A DNA stretch of 64,000 nucleotides, taken from contig DATKKF010000027.1 of NCBI GenBank assembly GCA_035543115.1, positions 16,133-80,132 on the forward strand, written 5' to 3'. The notes below the pieces were generated by a model, which ran no database searches, had not been told where the DNA came from, and was given only the letters and a program-made list of their open reading frames with translations. The translations under genes were made by a program, and so were the position numbers. Below are positions 53,399 to 62,073 of the stretch, in pieces (the stretch's first letter is position 1; each line of letters begins with the position of its first letter). The DNA comes from RPRB01 sp035543115. Lineage in GTDB: Bacteria > Myxococcota > Myxococcia > Myxococcales > Myxococcaceae.

Positions 53399-53791
53399 TT
53401 ACGCCCGGGTAGTGGTCGGGGCGGTGGCCTTGGGCCGGATGATCCCGCGCTTCGGGCCCTTCCGGGTCCGGGCGTTGGTGTGGGTGCGCTGGCCGCGGAC
53501 GGGCAGGCCCTTGCGGTGGCGCAGGCCGCGGTAGCAGCCGAGGTCCATCAGCCGCTTGATGTTCATCGTGACCTCGCGCCGGAGGTCGCCCTCGACCTTG
53601 TAGTCGGCCTCGATGATCTCGCGGATGGCGCGCGTCTGCTCCTCGGTGAGGTCCTTGGTCCTGGTGGCCAGGTCCACGCCCGCCTTGGTCACGATGTCGT
53701 GGGCGGTCTTGTTGCCGATGCCGTAGATGTACTGGAGGGAGATCACCACCCGCTTGGCGGGGGGGAGGTCGATGCCGGCGATGCGAGCCAT
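53399..53791 (-). CDS. rpsM: 30S ribosomal protein S13
   Basis: 130 aa: begins ARIAGIDLPPAKRVVISLQYIYG and has the characteristic RGLRHRKGLPVRGQRTHTNAR near the C-terminus. Normal length and position, between rpmJ and rpsK. Confidence 0.98.
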   Translation of the reverse strand: MARIAGIDLPPAKRVVISLQYIYGIGNKTAHDIVTKAGVDLATRTKDLTEEQTRAIREIIEADYKVEGDLRREVTMNIKRLMDLGCYRGLRHRKGLPVRGQRTHTNARTRKGPKRGIIRPKATAPTTTRA

Positions 53792-53825
53792 GCTGGTTCT
53801 GGTTCCTCGTTCGAGCCTTGGGCGA

Positions 53826-53942
53826 CTAGCCCTGGCGCTGCTTGTGACGCGGGTTCGCCGCGCAGATCACTCGGACGACCCGCTTCCGGCGGATCACCTT
53901 GCACTTGTCGCAGATCTTCTTCACCGACGCGCGGACCTTCAT
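53826..53942 (-). CDS. rpmJ: 50S ribosomal protein L36
   Basis: 38 aa: MKVRASVKKICDKCKVIRR then CANPRHKQRQG-type C-terminus, with three Cys and one His, the zinc-binding form. It is typically placed between infA and rpsM. Confidence 0.96.
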   Translation of the reverse strand: MKVRASVKKICDKCKVIRRKRVVRVICAANPRHKQRQG

Positions 53943-54022
53943 GGCGACACCGACTCCCGTCGAGCGGCCCGTCCCGGCGCCACCCTTTGAAAACGCTCGT
54001 TCCTTCGGAACCTGAGAGGGAA

Positions 54023-54244
54023 CTACTTCGCCCGGTAGGTGATGCGACCCCGGGTGAGGTCATACGGCGACAGCTCCAGCTTCACCTTGTCGCCCGGGAG
54101 GATCCGGATGAAGTGCATCCGCATCTTTCCCGAGATGTGCGCGAGCACCTTGTGGCCCCCGTTGTCCAGGACCACCCGGAACATCGCGTTGGGAAGCGGC
54201 TCGATGACCGTTCCCTCGACCTCGATGGCATCATCCTTCGGCAA
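54023..54244 (-). CDS. infA: Translation initiation factor IF-1
   Basis: 73 aa, OB fold: IEVEGTVIEPLPNAMFRVVL, VLAHISGKMR and ITYRAK. It is preceded upstream by a hairpin with a T-rich tract (54282-54311) that could uncouple it from map. Confidence 0.97.
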   Translation of the reverse strand: MPKDDAIEVEGTVIEPLPNAMFRVVLDNGGHKVLAHISGKMRMHFIRILPGDKVKLELSPYDLTRGRITYRAK

Positions 54245-54281
54245 ACCGACCCCTTTGCAGCTCTCCCAGGAAACGAAAGAA

Positions 54282-54311
54282 AGCGCGCCGCCATACCAAC
54301 CGGGGCGCGCT
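54282..54311 (-). terminator. Hairpin with T-rich tract between map and infA
   Basis: Minus strand: AGCGCGCC (54311-54304), a 14-nt loop, GGCGCGCT (54289-54282), then TTCTTTCGTTTCC. A perfect 8-bp GC stem followed by a T-rich run looks like an intrinsic terminator or attenuator. The 102-bp gap (54245-54346) holds no gene. Confidence 0.6.
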
Positions 54312-54346
54312 GAAGCAAGCCCTTCTACCGGTGAGCCCTCGACATT

Positions 54347-55117
54347 TCAAGCCGTTGTCCTGGCCGGGGACCTGGTGAGCACCTCGTGGCCGCCCTCGAC
54401 GACCAGGATCGTGTGCTCCCAGTGGGCCGAGAGCCGCCCGTCGAGGGTCACCGCCGTCCAGCCGTCGTCCAGGACGTCCACCGCGGCCGTCCCCGCGTTC
54501 ACCATGGGTTCCACGGCGAGCACCATGCCCGGACGCAATGATTCCAGTGTGCCTGGACGCCCATAGTTGGGCACCTGGGGCGCCTCATGGAGCTTCCGGC
54601 CGATGCCGTGGCCCACGAAGTCCCGGACCACGCTGAAACCCAGCGGCTCGACGTGGGACTGGACCGCGTGCCCGATGTCGCCGATGCGGTTCCCCGGGCG
54701 GATGGCAGCGATGGCCGCCTCGAGCGAGGCCCGGGTGGCCTCGCTCAGCCGAAGGGCCTCGTCGGACACCTTCCCCACCGGTACGGTCCGGGCCGCGTCC
54801 CCGTAGAACCCGTCCACCGCGACGCCGAAGTCGAGCTTCATGAGGTCGCCCTCGACGAGCTTCCGCGTCCGGTTCGGGATGCCGTGCACCACCTCGTGGT
54901 TGACCGATGTGCAGAGCACCGCGGGGAAGCCCCGGTACCCCTTGAAGGCGCTCTTTGCGCCCTTCTCCTTGATCAGCCGCTCGGCGAGCTGGTCGAGGTC
55001 CCAGGTGGTGACTCCGGGGGCGACCACGGCCTCGAGCGCGTCGAGGATCTCTGCGACCACCCGTCCGGCGCGCCGCATCCGGTCGATCTCCGGCGCGCTC
55101 TTGAGCTCGACTGCCAT
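54347..55117 (-). CDS. map: Type I methionine aminopeptidase
   Basis: 256 aa. Removes the initiator Met from nascent proteins. Metal ligands are in KLDFGVAVDGFYGDAARTV (two Asp), GHGIGRKLHE (His), AVEPMV and WEHTILV (Glu). ATG 55117 (MAVELKSAPEIDRM) is chosen over upstream in-frame codons. Placed in the spc operon after adk. Confidence 0.97.
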   Translation of the reverse strand: MAVELKSAPEIDRMRRAGRVVAEILDALEAVVAPGVTTWDLDQLAERLIKEKGAKSAFKGYRGFPAVLCTSVNHEVVHGIPNRTRKLVEGDLMKLDFGVAVDGFYGDAARTVPVGKVSDEALRLSEATRASLEAAIAAIRPGNRIGDIGHAVQSHVEPLGFSVVRDFVGHGIGRKLHEAPQVPNYGRPGTLESLRPGMVLAVEPMVNAGTAAVDVLDDGWTAVTLDGRLSAHWEHTILVVEGGHEVLTRSPARTTA

Positions 55118-55127
55118 CGCCGGAAAG

Positions 55128-55775
55128 CTAACGGGGCTTGACGGCCTGCACCACCGCGGCCTCGATGGCCTCGGGCGCTCCAACTCCGTCCACCACGTGA
55201 AGCAGCCCCCGCCGGGCGTAGAAGTCCTTCAGCGGAGCCGTGGACGCCGCGTAGGCCTGCATCCGGGTGCGAACGCTCTCTGCCCTGTCGTCCTCGCGCT
55301 GGACCAACGAGGCGCCGCAGAGGTCGCAGACCGCCTCGCGCCGGGGCGGGTTCTGCACGACGTGGTACACGCTGCCGTCGCGCGGGCAGCTCCGCCGGCC
55401 GGAGATGCGCTCGACCAGCGTCTCGATGGGAACCTCGAGCGAGATGACCCCATCCAGCGCCTTGCCGTGGGCGGCGAGCCCCTGGTCCAGCCTCTCGGCC
55501 TGGGCAATGGTCCGGGGGAAGCCGTCGAGGATGAAGCCCCTGGCGGCGTCCGGCTGGAGCAGCCGGTCCTTGACGATGCCCACCACCAGGTCGTCCGGGA
55601 CCAGCTTGCCGGCCGCCATCAGGGGGCCGGCCTGCCTGCCGAGCTCGGTCCCGTCCTTCACTGCCTGCCGGAGGATGTCGCCGGTCGAGACCTGGGGGAT
55701 GCCCCAGCGGGCCACCAGCCGCTTCGCCTGCGTCCCCTTCCCCGCGCCTGGTGGTCCGAGCAGGACCAGGTTCAT
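55128..55775 (-). CDS. adk: Adenylate kinase
   Basis: 215 aa. Catalyses AMP + ATP to 2 ADP. P-loop GPPGAGKGTQ near residue 8; GFPRTIAQAE core. The LID holds Cys in SCPRDG and CDLCG: three Cys plus an Asp, an intermediate between the full zinc-binding and the zinc-free LID types. Confidence 0.96.
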   Translation of the reverse strand: MNLVLLGPPGAGKGTQAKRLVARWGIPQVSTGDILRQAVKDGTELGRQAGPLMAAGKLVPDDLVVGIVKDRLLQPDAARGFILDGFPRTIAQAERLDQGLAAHGKALDGVISLEVPIETLVERISGRRSCPRDGSVYHVVQNPPRREAVCDLCGASLVQREDDRAESVRTRMQAYAASTAPLKDFYARRGLLHVVDGVGAPEAIEAAVVQAVKPR

Positions 55776-55802
55776 CGCACCCCTCCCTCGGGAACGAACC
55801 CC

Positions 55803-57152
55803 TTATGCCGCCGGCCTCAGTCGACCGCGGATCCGCGGGCCCCGAGCACCGGCGAAGCCCTCGTAGTTGCGGCTGATGAGGTGGCCCTCGATCTGCTGGA
55901 CGGTGTCCAGCGCCACGCCCACGACGATGAGCAGCGCCGTCCCGCCGAACTGGAACGGCAGCCCGCCGAAGGCCGGGTTGGAGAGGATGGAGGGGATGAC
56001 GCAGATGAGCGCGAGGTAGATGGCCCCGCCGAAGGTGATGCGATTCAGGACACCCGAGATGTACTCCGCGGTCTGCCGGCCCGGTCGGATGCCGGGGATG
56101 TACCCGCCCTGCTTCTTGATGTTGTCCGCGACGTCGTCCGCCCGGAAGGTGAGCGTGGTGTAGAAGTAGGTGAAGAAGATGATGAGCAGGACGAACACGC
56201 CGTCGTAGAGCCAGGCGTTGCTCTCCAGCGCATGCTGCACCGCGGCCAGGCCGGGCAGCCAGTTCCCGAGCGTGGCCGGGAAGCTGAGGATGGCGCCGGC
56301 GAAGATGGGGGGAATCACGCCCGAGGTGTTCACCTTCATCGGGAAGTACGTGGCCTGGCCGGCAAACATGGTCCGCCCCGCCATGCGCTTGGCGTACTGC
56401 ACGGGAATCCGCCGCATCCCGCGCTCGATGTAGACCACCACTCCCACCACCAGGAGCATGAACACCGCCAGCACCGGGATGAGCCAGGCCTTGTCCTTGG
56501 AGAGCTCCAGCAGGCGGCTGGTGGCCGAGGGAAGCCGGGCCACGATGCCGGCGAAGATGATGAGCGAGATGCCGTTGCCGATGCCCCGCTCGGTGATCCG
56601 CTCGCCCAGCCACATGATGAAGGCCGTGCCCGCGGTGAGGGTGATCACCGTCATGAAGGTGAACCACACCGAGTCGTTGGGCACCACCACCCGGTCGATC
56701 TCCACGCCGCCGCGGCCGGGGATGGTGTGCCGCCCGAGCGACGCCAGCCACCGGGCGATGCCGATGCCCTGCACCACCGAGAGCACGATGCTCCCGTAGC
56801 GGGTGTACTGGTTCAGCTTCTGCCGGCCGGCGGCGCCTTCCTTCTGCAGCCGCTCCAGCGTCGGGACCACCACCGTCAGGAGCTGCATGATGATCGACGC
56901 CGAGACGTACGGCATGATCCCCAGCCCGAAGATGGACATCTGGTCCAGCGCACCGCCGGAGAAGAGGTTGAAGAGGCTCACCAGGCTGCCGCGCGCCTTC
57001 TGCTCGAGCATGTAGGCGTTCATCTGTGCCCGGTCGACGCCCGGGGTGTTGATGAACACGCCGAGCCGGTACACGGCGAGCAGGGCGAAGGTGTAGGCGA
57101 GGCGCGCCCGGAGCTCGGCGACCCGGAAGACGTTGACGAGGGCTCGGAACAT
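55803..57152 (-). CDS. secY: Protein translocase subunit SecY
   Basis: 449 aa, ten predicted membrane helices. Motifs include NLFSGGALDQMSIFGLGIMPYVSASIIMQLL, FIERGMRRIPVQYAKR-type and GIRPGRQTAEYI-type segments. It is the channel-forming subunit of the Sec translocon. Confidence 0.97.
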   Translation of the reverse strand: MFRALVNVFRVAELRARLAYTFALLAVYRLGVFINTPGVDRAQMNAYMLEQKARGSLVSLFNLFSGGALDQMSIFGLGIMPYVSASIIMQLLTVVVPTLERLQKEGAAGRQKLNQYTRYGSIVLSVVQGIGIARWLASLGRHTIPGRGGVEIDRVVVPNDSVWFTFMTVITLTAGTAFIMWLGERITERGIGNGISLIIFAGIVARLPSATSRLLELSKDKAWLIPVLAVFMLLVVGVVVYIERGMRRIPVQYAKRMAGRTMFAGQATYFPMKVNTSGVIPPIFAGAILSFPATLGNWLPGLAAVQHALESNAWLYDGVFVLLIIFFTYFYTTLTFRADDVADNIKKQGGYIPGIRPGRQTAEYISGVLNRITFGGAIYLALICVIPSILSNPAFGGLPFQFGGTALLIVVGVALDTVQQIEGHLISRNYEGFAGARGPRIRGRLRPAA

Positions 57153-57214
57153 GGATGAGGGCCTTCGAGACTACCGGATTGTCCCCGGTCGGCAAGACCC
57201 GGGGCCCTGGGAGA

Positions 57215-57721
57215 TCAGGACTTCGCGCCCTTGCCGGCGTGCGCCTTCGCCGCGGCCTCGGGCTTGTGCGCCATCAGCGGGACGAGGGTGACCGATCCAC
57301 CGGCCGCTTCCACTGCCGCCTTCGCCTTCTCGCTCACCCGGTGCACGTGGATGGCCACCTTGCGGCTGAGCGTGCCCTCGCCGAGCAGCTTCACGCCGGT
57401 CCAGCGTCCCTTCACCAGGCCCGCCTTGCGGAGCGCGGCCTCGTCCACCGTCTCTCCCGCGCCGAAGCCCTCGAGGTCCCGGAGGTTGACCACCGCGAAC
57501 TCCTTCCGGTTCGGCGCGTTGAAGCCGAACTTGGGGAGGCGGCGCTGGAGCGGGCTCTGGCCGCCCTCGAAGCCCTCGAACCGCATGTTGCCAGTGCGGG
57601 CCTTCTGCCCCTTGCCGCCGCGGCCGGCGGTCTTGCCCAGGCCGGAGCCCTGGCCGCGGCCCACCCGCTTCTTCCGGTGCCAGCTCGCCTTGGGGCGGCG
57701 GAGGTTGGAGAGGCTGCTCAT
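57215..57721 (-). CDS. rplO: 50S ribosomal protein L15
   Basis: 168 aa: RRPKASWHRKKRVGRGQGSG, GRGGKGQKARTGN and FEGGQSPLQRRLPKFGF. Its start overlaps the stop of rpmD (ATGA). Confidence 0.97.
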   Translation of the reverse strand: MSSLSNLRRPKASWHRKKRVGRGQGSGLGKTAGRGGKGQKARTGNMRFEGFEGGQSPLQRRLPKFGFNAPNRKEFAVVNLRDLEGFGAGETVDEAALRKAGLVKGRWTGVKLLGEGTLSRKVAIHVHRVSEKAKAAVEAAGGSVTLVPLMAHKPEAAAKAHAGKGAKS

Positions 57722-57990
57722 GGACGCTGCTCCTTGGAGGCGCGCCGCTCGCGGGCCGCCTCGCGGGCCTTCACCATCCGTGGCTTGCGCCGCGGCGTCT
57801 TGGCCGGGGTGTCCTTCACCACCTCGTGGCTCACGAGGTGACGGACCTTGAAGATCATCCCCCGCACCGCGGGGGTGTCCTGGAGGAGCCGTTCCTGGCC
57901 GAACTTCTTCAGGCCGAGGCCGGCGATGGTCCGGAGCTGGGTGTCGCTCGCCCCGGCGAAGCTCTTGGTCAGCCTGATGCGCAGTCCCAT
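57718..57990 (-). CDS. rpmD: 50S ribosomal protein L30 with basic tail
   Basis: 90 aa. The L30 core (LRIRLTKSFAGASDTQLRTI, GLKKFGQERLLQDTPAVRGM) covers about 60 residues and is followed by an Arg/Lys/Ala-rich extension of about 25. Overlaps rplO by 4 nt. Confidence 0.93.
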   Translation of the reverse strand: MGLRIRLTKSFAGASDTQLRTIAGLGLKKFGQERLLQDTPAVRGMIFKVRHLVSHEVVKDTPAKTPRRKPRMVKAREAARERRASKEQRP

Positions 57991-57998
57991 GGTGTTCC

Positions 57999-58505
57999 TC
58001 AGGAGCGGGTGCTGTATTCCAGATCTCGGCCGCGCAGGCGCGACACCTGGTCCGGGGAGCGGAGCGACTTCAGGCCCGCCACCGTGGCCTTGAGCACGTT
58101 GTGCGGGTTCCGGCTGCCCTGGCTCTTGGTCAGGATGTTCCGGATGCCGGCCGCCTCGAGGACTGCCCGGACCGAGCCGCCGGCGATGACCCCGGTGCCC
58201 TCGGCGGCCGGCTTGAGCAGCACCCACCCGGCGCCGAAGTGACCGAGCACCTCGTGGGGGATGGTGTGTCCCTGCAGCGGCACCCGGAAGATGTTCTTCT
58301 TCGCGTTCTCGCCGCCCTTGCGGATCGCCTCGGGCACCTCGTTGGCCTTGCCCAGGCCCACGCCGACGTGCCCCGCCCCGTCGCCGACTACCACCAGCGC
58401 CGAGAAGCTGAACCGCCGGCCGCCCTTCACTACCTTGGCCACGCGATTGATGTTGACCACGCGATCGCTGAGATCGAGGTCGTTGGGATTGATGGGAGTC
58501 GCCAC
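57999..58505 (-). CDS. rpsE: 30S ribosomal protein S5
   Basis: 168 aa: VVNINRVAKVVKGGRRFSFSALVVVGDGAGHVGVGLGKANEVP and a Gly-rich C-terminal domain. Normal length. 8 bp before rpmD. Confidence 0.98.
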   Translation of the reverse strand: MATPINPNDLDLSDRVVNINRVAKVVKGGRRFSFSALVVVGDGAGHVGVGLGKANEVPEAIRKGGENAKKNIFRVPLQGHTIPHEVLGHFGAGWVLLKPAAEGTGVIAGGSVRAVLEAAGIRNILTKSQGSRNPHNVLKATVAGLKSLRSPDQVSRLRGRDLEYSTRS

Positions 58506-58520
58506 GCTGGTCGGCCTTTC

Positions 58521-58874
58521 CTAGAACTCGAGGCCGGCCTCGCGGGCCGCCTCCGCCACGGCCGCGATGCGGCCTTGGTACGGGAATCCGTTTCGGTCGA
58601 ACACCACCCGGGTCACCTTGGCCGCCTTGGCCTTCTCGGCCACCAGCTTGCCCACCCGCTTGGCATCCTCCTTCTTGTCGCCCTCTTCTGAGTTTCGGAG
58701 TTCCTTGGAGAGGCTGGAGGCGAACGCCAGGGTGCGGCCGGTGGAGTCGTCCACCACCTGGGCGTAGATGTGCTTCAGGCTCTTGTAGACGGTGAGTCGC
58801 GGCCGCTCGGTGGTGCCCGAGAGCTTCCGCCGGATGCGGTTCTTTCTCTTGATGCGGGGATCAACGCTGGCCAT
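58521..58874 (-). CDS. rplR: 50S ribosomal protein L18
   Basis: 117 aa: IRRKLSGTTERPRLTVYKSLKHIYAQVVDD and VVFDRNGFPYQGRIAAVAEAAREAGL. Normal length. Confidence 0.98.
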   Translation of the reverse strand: MASVDPRIKRKNRIRRKLSGTTERPRLTVYKSLKHIYAQVVDDSTGRTLAFASSLSKELRNSEEGDKKEDAKRVGKLVAEKAKAAKVTRVVFDRNGFPYQGRIAAVAEAAREAGLEF

Positions 58875-58937
58875 GGTGTCCTCGTTCCGTCCGGCCGGGA
58901 TGGGGACCTCCCCCGCCGGATGATCGGTGGCGTCCGC

Positions 58938-59504
58938 TCACGCGGTGCCGGTCTTGCCTTCCTTCCGGCGCACGCGCTCGTCGGAGTACTTGATGCCCTT
59001 GCCCTTGTAGGGCTCGGGCGGCCGGAGCGCGCGGATCTTCACCGCGGTCTCGCCCAGCGCCTCGCGGTCCACGCTCCTCAGGGTCAGCCCGATGGTGGGC
59101 AGGCTGTCCTCGGTGCGCGGCACCTTGTCCACCTCGGCGGTGACGCCCTCGGGGAGGTTGAACACCACCGGGTGGCTGTAGCCCAGGGCGAAGTGGATCT
59201 GCTTGCCCTTCACCTCGGCGCGGAAGCCCACGCCGCGGATGTCGAGCTTGCGCTCCCAGCCGCTCGCCACGCCCCTGGCCGCGTTGGCCACCAGGCTCCG
59301 GGCCAGGCCGTGCAGGCTCCGGGACTCGCGGGTGTCGTTGGGCCGCTGGACGTGGATCTGCCCGTCCTTCACGTCGGCGGTGATGGTCGCCGGCAGCGGG
59401 ACCTTCATCTTGCCCTTGGGGCCCTCGAGGGCCACCAGGCCGCTCGCCACCGAGGCCTTCACCTTGGGGTCGAGCTTGATCGCCAGCTTTCCGATTCGGC
59501 TCAT
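58938..59504 (-). CDS. rplF: 50S ribosomal protein L6
   Basis: 188 aa: SRIGKLAIKLDPKVK, LVALEGPKGKM, GYSHPVVFNLPEGV and EPYKGKGIKYSDERVRRKEGK. Starts directly after rpsH (59506). Confidence 0.98.
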   Translation of the reverse strand: MSRIGKLAIKLDPKVKASVASGLVALEGPKGKMKVPLPATITADVKDGQIHVQRPNDTRESRSLHGLARSLVANAARGVASGWERKLDIRGVGFRAEVKGKQIHFALGYSHPVVFNLPEGVTAEVDKVPRTEDSLPTIGLTLRSVDREALGETAVKIRALRPPEPYKGKGIKYSDERVRRKEGKTGTA

Positions 59505-59505
59505 G

Positions 59506-59904
59506 TCAGTACACCGTGCAGATCAGCTCGCCGCCGATGTTCATCTTCCGGGCGTCGGCGTCGCTGAGAATGCCCTGGCTGGTGGAGAGGATGCTGATGC
59601 CCAGGCCGCCGAGGACCGGGCGGATGTCGCGCACCGGCAGGTAGCGGCGGAGGCCCGGCTTGCTGATCCGCCGGATGCCGGTGATGACCGGGCTCTTGTC
59701 CGGCCCGTACTTGAGCTGCAGGGTGATCTCCCCCTGCGGCTGGACGTCGTGCTCGGTGTAGTCCGCGATGTAGCCCTGCTCCTTGAGCACCCGGGCGATC
59801 TGCACCTTGAGCTTGGAGGTGGGCATCACGACCTTGTCGTGGCGCGCCCGCGAGGCGTTGCGGATGCGGGTCAGCATGTCGCCGACCGGATCGTTCACTG
59901 GCAT
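59506..59904 (-). CDS. rpsH: 30S ribosomal protein S8
   Basis: 132 aa: DPVGDMLTRIRNASRARHDKV and STSQGILSDADARKMNIGGE. ATG 59904 opens the conserved N-terminus. A 136-bp gap to rpsN upstream is the longest inside the spc part. Confidence 0.98.
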   Translation of the reverse strand: MPVNDPVGDMLTRIRNASRARHDKVVMPTSKLKVQIARVLKEQGYIADYTEHDVQPQGEITLQLKYGPDKSPVITGIRRISKPGLRRYLPVRDIRPVLGGLGISILSTSQGILSDADARKMNIGGELICTVY

Positions 59905-60040
59905 GTCTGTTCGACCTCTCGCTCGTCCTTCGTCCGGCTGCCCTCGCTCTGGAGGGCCCTGCCGGGCTCGTCGTTGTCGCCCGCGGCCGCCTGGCCGTGC
60001 CGACACGGGGGTCCGTGCCGCGGACGTGCTGCCACCGCTT

Positions 60041-60226
60041 CTACCAGGAGCTCTTGATGACCCCGGTCACCTCTCCCTGGAGCGCCCGCTTCCGCAGGCA
60101 GATCCGGCACATCTGGAACTTGCGCAGGAACGCGCGGGGCCGCCCGCAGAGCGGGCAGCGGTTGTACTTGCGCACCGCGAACTTCGGCTTGCGCTTCGCC
60201 TGGGCAATCTTCGAAAGCTTGGCCAT
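60041..60226 (-). CDS. rpsN: 30S ribosomal protein S14, zinc type
   Basis: 61 aa, short zinc-binding form with CPLCGRPRAF and CRICLRKRAL Cys pairs. Confidence 0.97.
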   Translation of the reverse strand: MAKLSKIAQAKRKPKFAVRKYNRCPLCGRPRAFLRKFQMCRICLRKRALQGEVTGVIKSSW

Positions 60227-60240
60227 TCTCGTCGTTCTCT

Positions 60241-60897
60241 CTACTGGCGGAACGGCATGCCGAAGTGGCGCAGCAGCGCCAGCCCCTGCTCGTCGTTCCT
60301 GGCGGTGGTGACGAAGCTGATGTTCAACCCCTTCACCTTCTCGATCTGGTCGTAGTTGATCTCCGGGAAGATGATCTGCTCCCGCACCCCGAGGGTGTAG
60401 TTGCCCTTCCCGTCGAACGCCTTGTTGGACACGCCCTTGAAGTCCCGGACCCGGGGGAGCGCGACGTTGATCAGGCGGTCCATGAACTCGTACATCCGGT
60501 CGCTGCGCAGCGTAACCGCCGCGCCGATGGCCTGTCCCTGGCGGAGCTTGAAGTTGGCGATGCTCTTCCGGGCCCGGGTGACCACCGGCTTCTGGCCAGT
60601 GATGGCGCCGAGCTGGTCCACCGCCGACTCGAGGATCTTGTTGTTCGCCAGCGCCTCGCCCAGGCCCATGTTGATGACGATCTTCTCCAGCTTCGGCACC
60701 TGGTTCGGGTTCTTGAAGCCGAACTCCTTCATCAGCGCCGGGACGCCTTCCTTGCGGTAGCGGATCTTCAGACGGGCGGGCTTGGTCTCCAGCCCCTCCT
60801 CGATGGTCGCGGCGAAGCCGGCCTTCCTGACCTCGTCCTTGCCCTTGCGCTTGGCCTTCTTCTCGGCCTTGGCCTTGTCTGCTTTCTCGTCAGCCAT
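60241..60897 (-). CDS. rplE: 50S ribosomal protein L5 with Lys/Ala-rich N-terminus
   Basis: 218 aa. The L5 core (KIVINMGLGEAL, ITGQKPVVTRARKSIANFKLR, VALPRVRDFKGVS, EQIIFPEINYDQIE) is preceded by about 25 charged Lys/Ala-rich residues plus a further 20 before the normal start point, making it about 35 residues longer than usual. Confidence 0.97.
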   Translation of the reverse strand: MADEKADKAKAEKKAKRKGKDEVRKAGFAATIEEGLETKPARLKIRYRKEGVPALMKEFGFKNPNQVPKLEKIVINMGLGEALANNKILESAVDQLGAITGQKPVVTRARKSIANFKLRQGQAIGAAVTLRSDRMYEFMDRLINVALPRVRDFKGVSNKAFDGKGNYTLGVREQIIFPEINYDQIEKVKGLNISFVTTARNDEQGLALLRHFGMPFRQ

Positions 60898-60983
60898 CTC
60901 GCTCGTTCCTCGCCTCGCTTCGACGGGGCGTCAGGGCTCCTCCGCCGTCGATCGTGGCCGCTGTTGCGCGCCAGTGTCCTTGC

Positions 60984-61319
60984 TCAGTCGATGCTAGCGT
61001 CGCACTTCTTGCAAAAGCGGACCTTCTTGTCTCCGTTGACCCGGACGCCCACCCGGGTCGCCGCGTCGCACTTCTTGCAGACCACCTGCACCGCCGAGAG
61101 CGCGATGCTCCCCGGCCGCTCGAGGATGCCGCCCTCGGGGTTCGCCCGGTCGCGGCCCTTCCGGATGTGCCGCTTCACGGTGCGCAGCCCCTCGACCCGG
61201 ACCCGGAGCGCGTCGCGGTCGATGGCGAGGATCTTCCCCCGCTTGCTGGCCTTGTCCTTGTTGGTCCGCTCGGCGCCCGCCACCACCTCGACCAGGTCGC
61301 CCACCTTCAGCTTCTGCAT
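60984..61319 (-). CDS. rplX: 50S ribosomal protein L24 with C-terminal zinc-ribbon-like motif
   Basis: 111 aa. The KOW-type core (KLKVGDLVEVVAGAERTNKDK) is followed by CKKCDA and CKKCDASID, two CxxC pairs at the C-terminus not found in short L24 proteins. Confidence 0.96.
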   Translation of the reverse strand: MQKLKVGDLVEVVAGAERTNKDKASKRGKILAIDRDALRVRVEGLRTVKRHIRKGRDRANPEGGILERPGSIALSAVQVVCKKCDAATRVGVRVNGDKKVRFCKKCDASID

Positions 61320-61348
61320 GGCTCTTTCCGTGTCGTCCTTGCCCGCCC

Positions 61349-61717
61349 CTAGAGCACTTCCGGGGCGAGCGAGATGATCTTCATGAACTTCCGGGCGCGG
61401 AGCTCGCGGGCCACCGGGCCGAAGATGCGGGTCCCGATCGGCTCGAGGTCCTTGTTGATCAGGACCGCCGAGTTCCCGTCGAACTTGATGAAGCTACCGT
61501 CCGGCCGCCCCACCTCGCGCTTGGTCCGGACAATGACCGCCTTGGCCACGTCCCCCTTCTTCACCTTGCTGTTGGGGAGCGCCTCGCGGACCGAGACCAC
61601 GATGATGTCCCCGATGCTGGCGTACCTGCGCTTGGAGCCGCCGAGCACCTTGATGCAGAACACCTTCTTCGCGCCGGAGTTGTCGGCGACGTCCAGCACG
61701 CTGGTCATCTGGATCAT
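61349..61717 (-). CDS. rplN: 50S ribosomal protein L14
   Basis: 122 aa: MIQMTSVLDVADNSGAKKV and SIGDIIVVSVREALPNSKVKKGD. Normal length. Confidence 0.98.
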   Translation of the reverse strand: MIQMTSVLDVADNSGAKKVFCIKVLGGSKRRYASIGDIIVVSVREALPNSKVKKGDVAKAVIVRTKREVGRPDGSFIKFDGNSAVLINKDLEPIGTRIFGPVARELRARKFMKIISLAPEVL

Positions 61718-61732
61718 GGTCGCTCTCCGTCC

Positions 61733-62053
61733 TTACTCGCGCGTCCCGCGCTCGAGCACCTCGACCACCCGCCAGCGCTTGTCCTTGCTGGTGGGCCGGG
61801 TCTCGGCGATGCGCACCCGGTCGCCCTCGTGGAGCGTGGGGTTCTTGGGGTAGTCGTGGTCCTCGGCATGCGCCTTGTACTTCTCGCGCAGGGTGAGGAT
61901 CTTCCCGTACTTGCGGTGGGCGGCGCGGCGCCGGACGGTCACCACCACCGTCTTCTGCATCTTGTTGCTGGTGACGATGCCGGTGCGCGTCTTGGGGCGC
62001 CCGCGGTGGCTCTCCGCTTCGGGAGCGCCGGTCTGTTCCGTGGTCTCGGCCAT
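61733..62053 (-). CDS. rpsQ: 30S ribosomal protein S17
   Basis: 106 aa: GIVTSNKMQKTVVVTVRRRAAH and RVRIAETRPTSKDKRW. About 20 extra N-terminal residues, Glu/Ala-rich. Confidence 0.97.
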   Translation of the reverse strand: MAETTEQTGAPEAESHRGRPKTRTGIVTSNKMQKTVVVTVRRRAAHRKYGKILTLREKYKAHAEDHDYPKNPTLHEGDRVRIAETRPTSKDKRWRVVEVLERGTRE

Positions 62054-62073
62054 GTTCGTTTCGCTTCCTCGCC

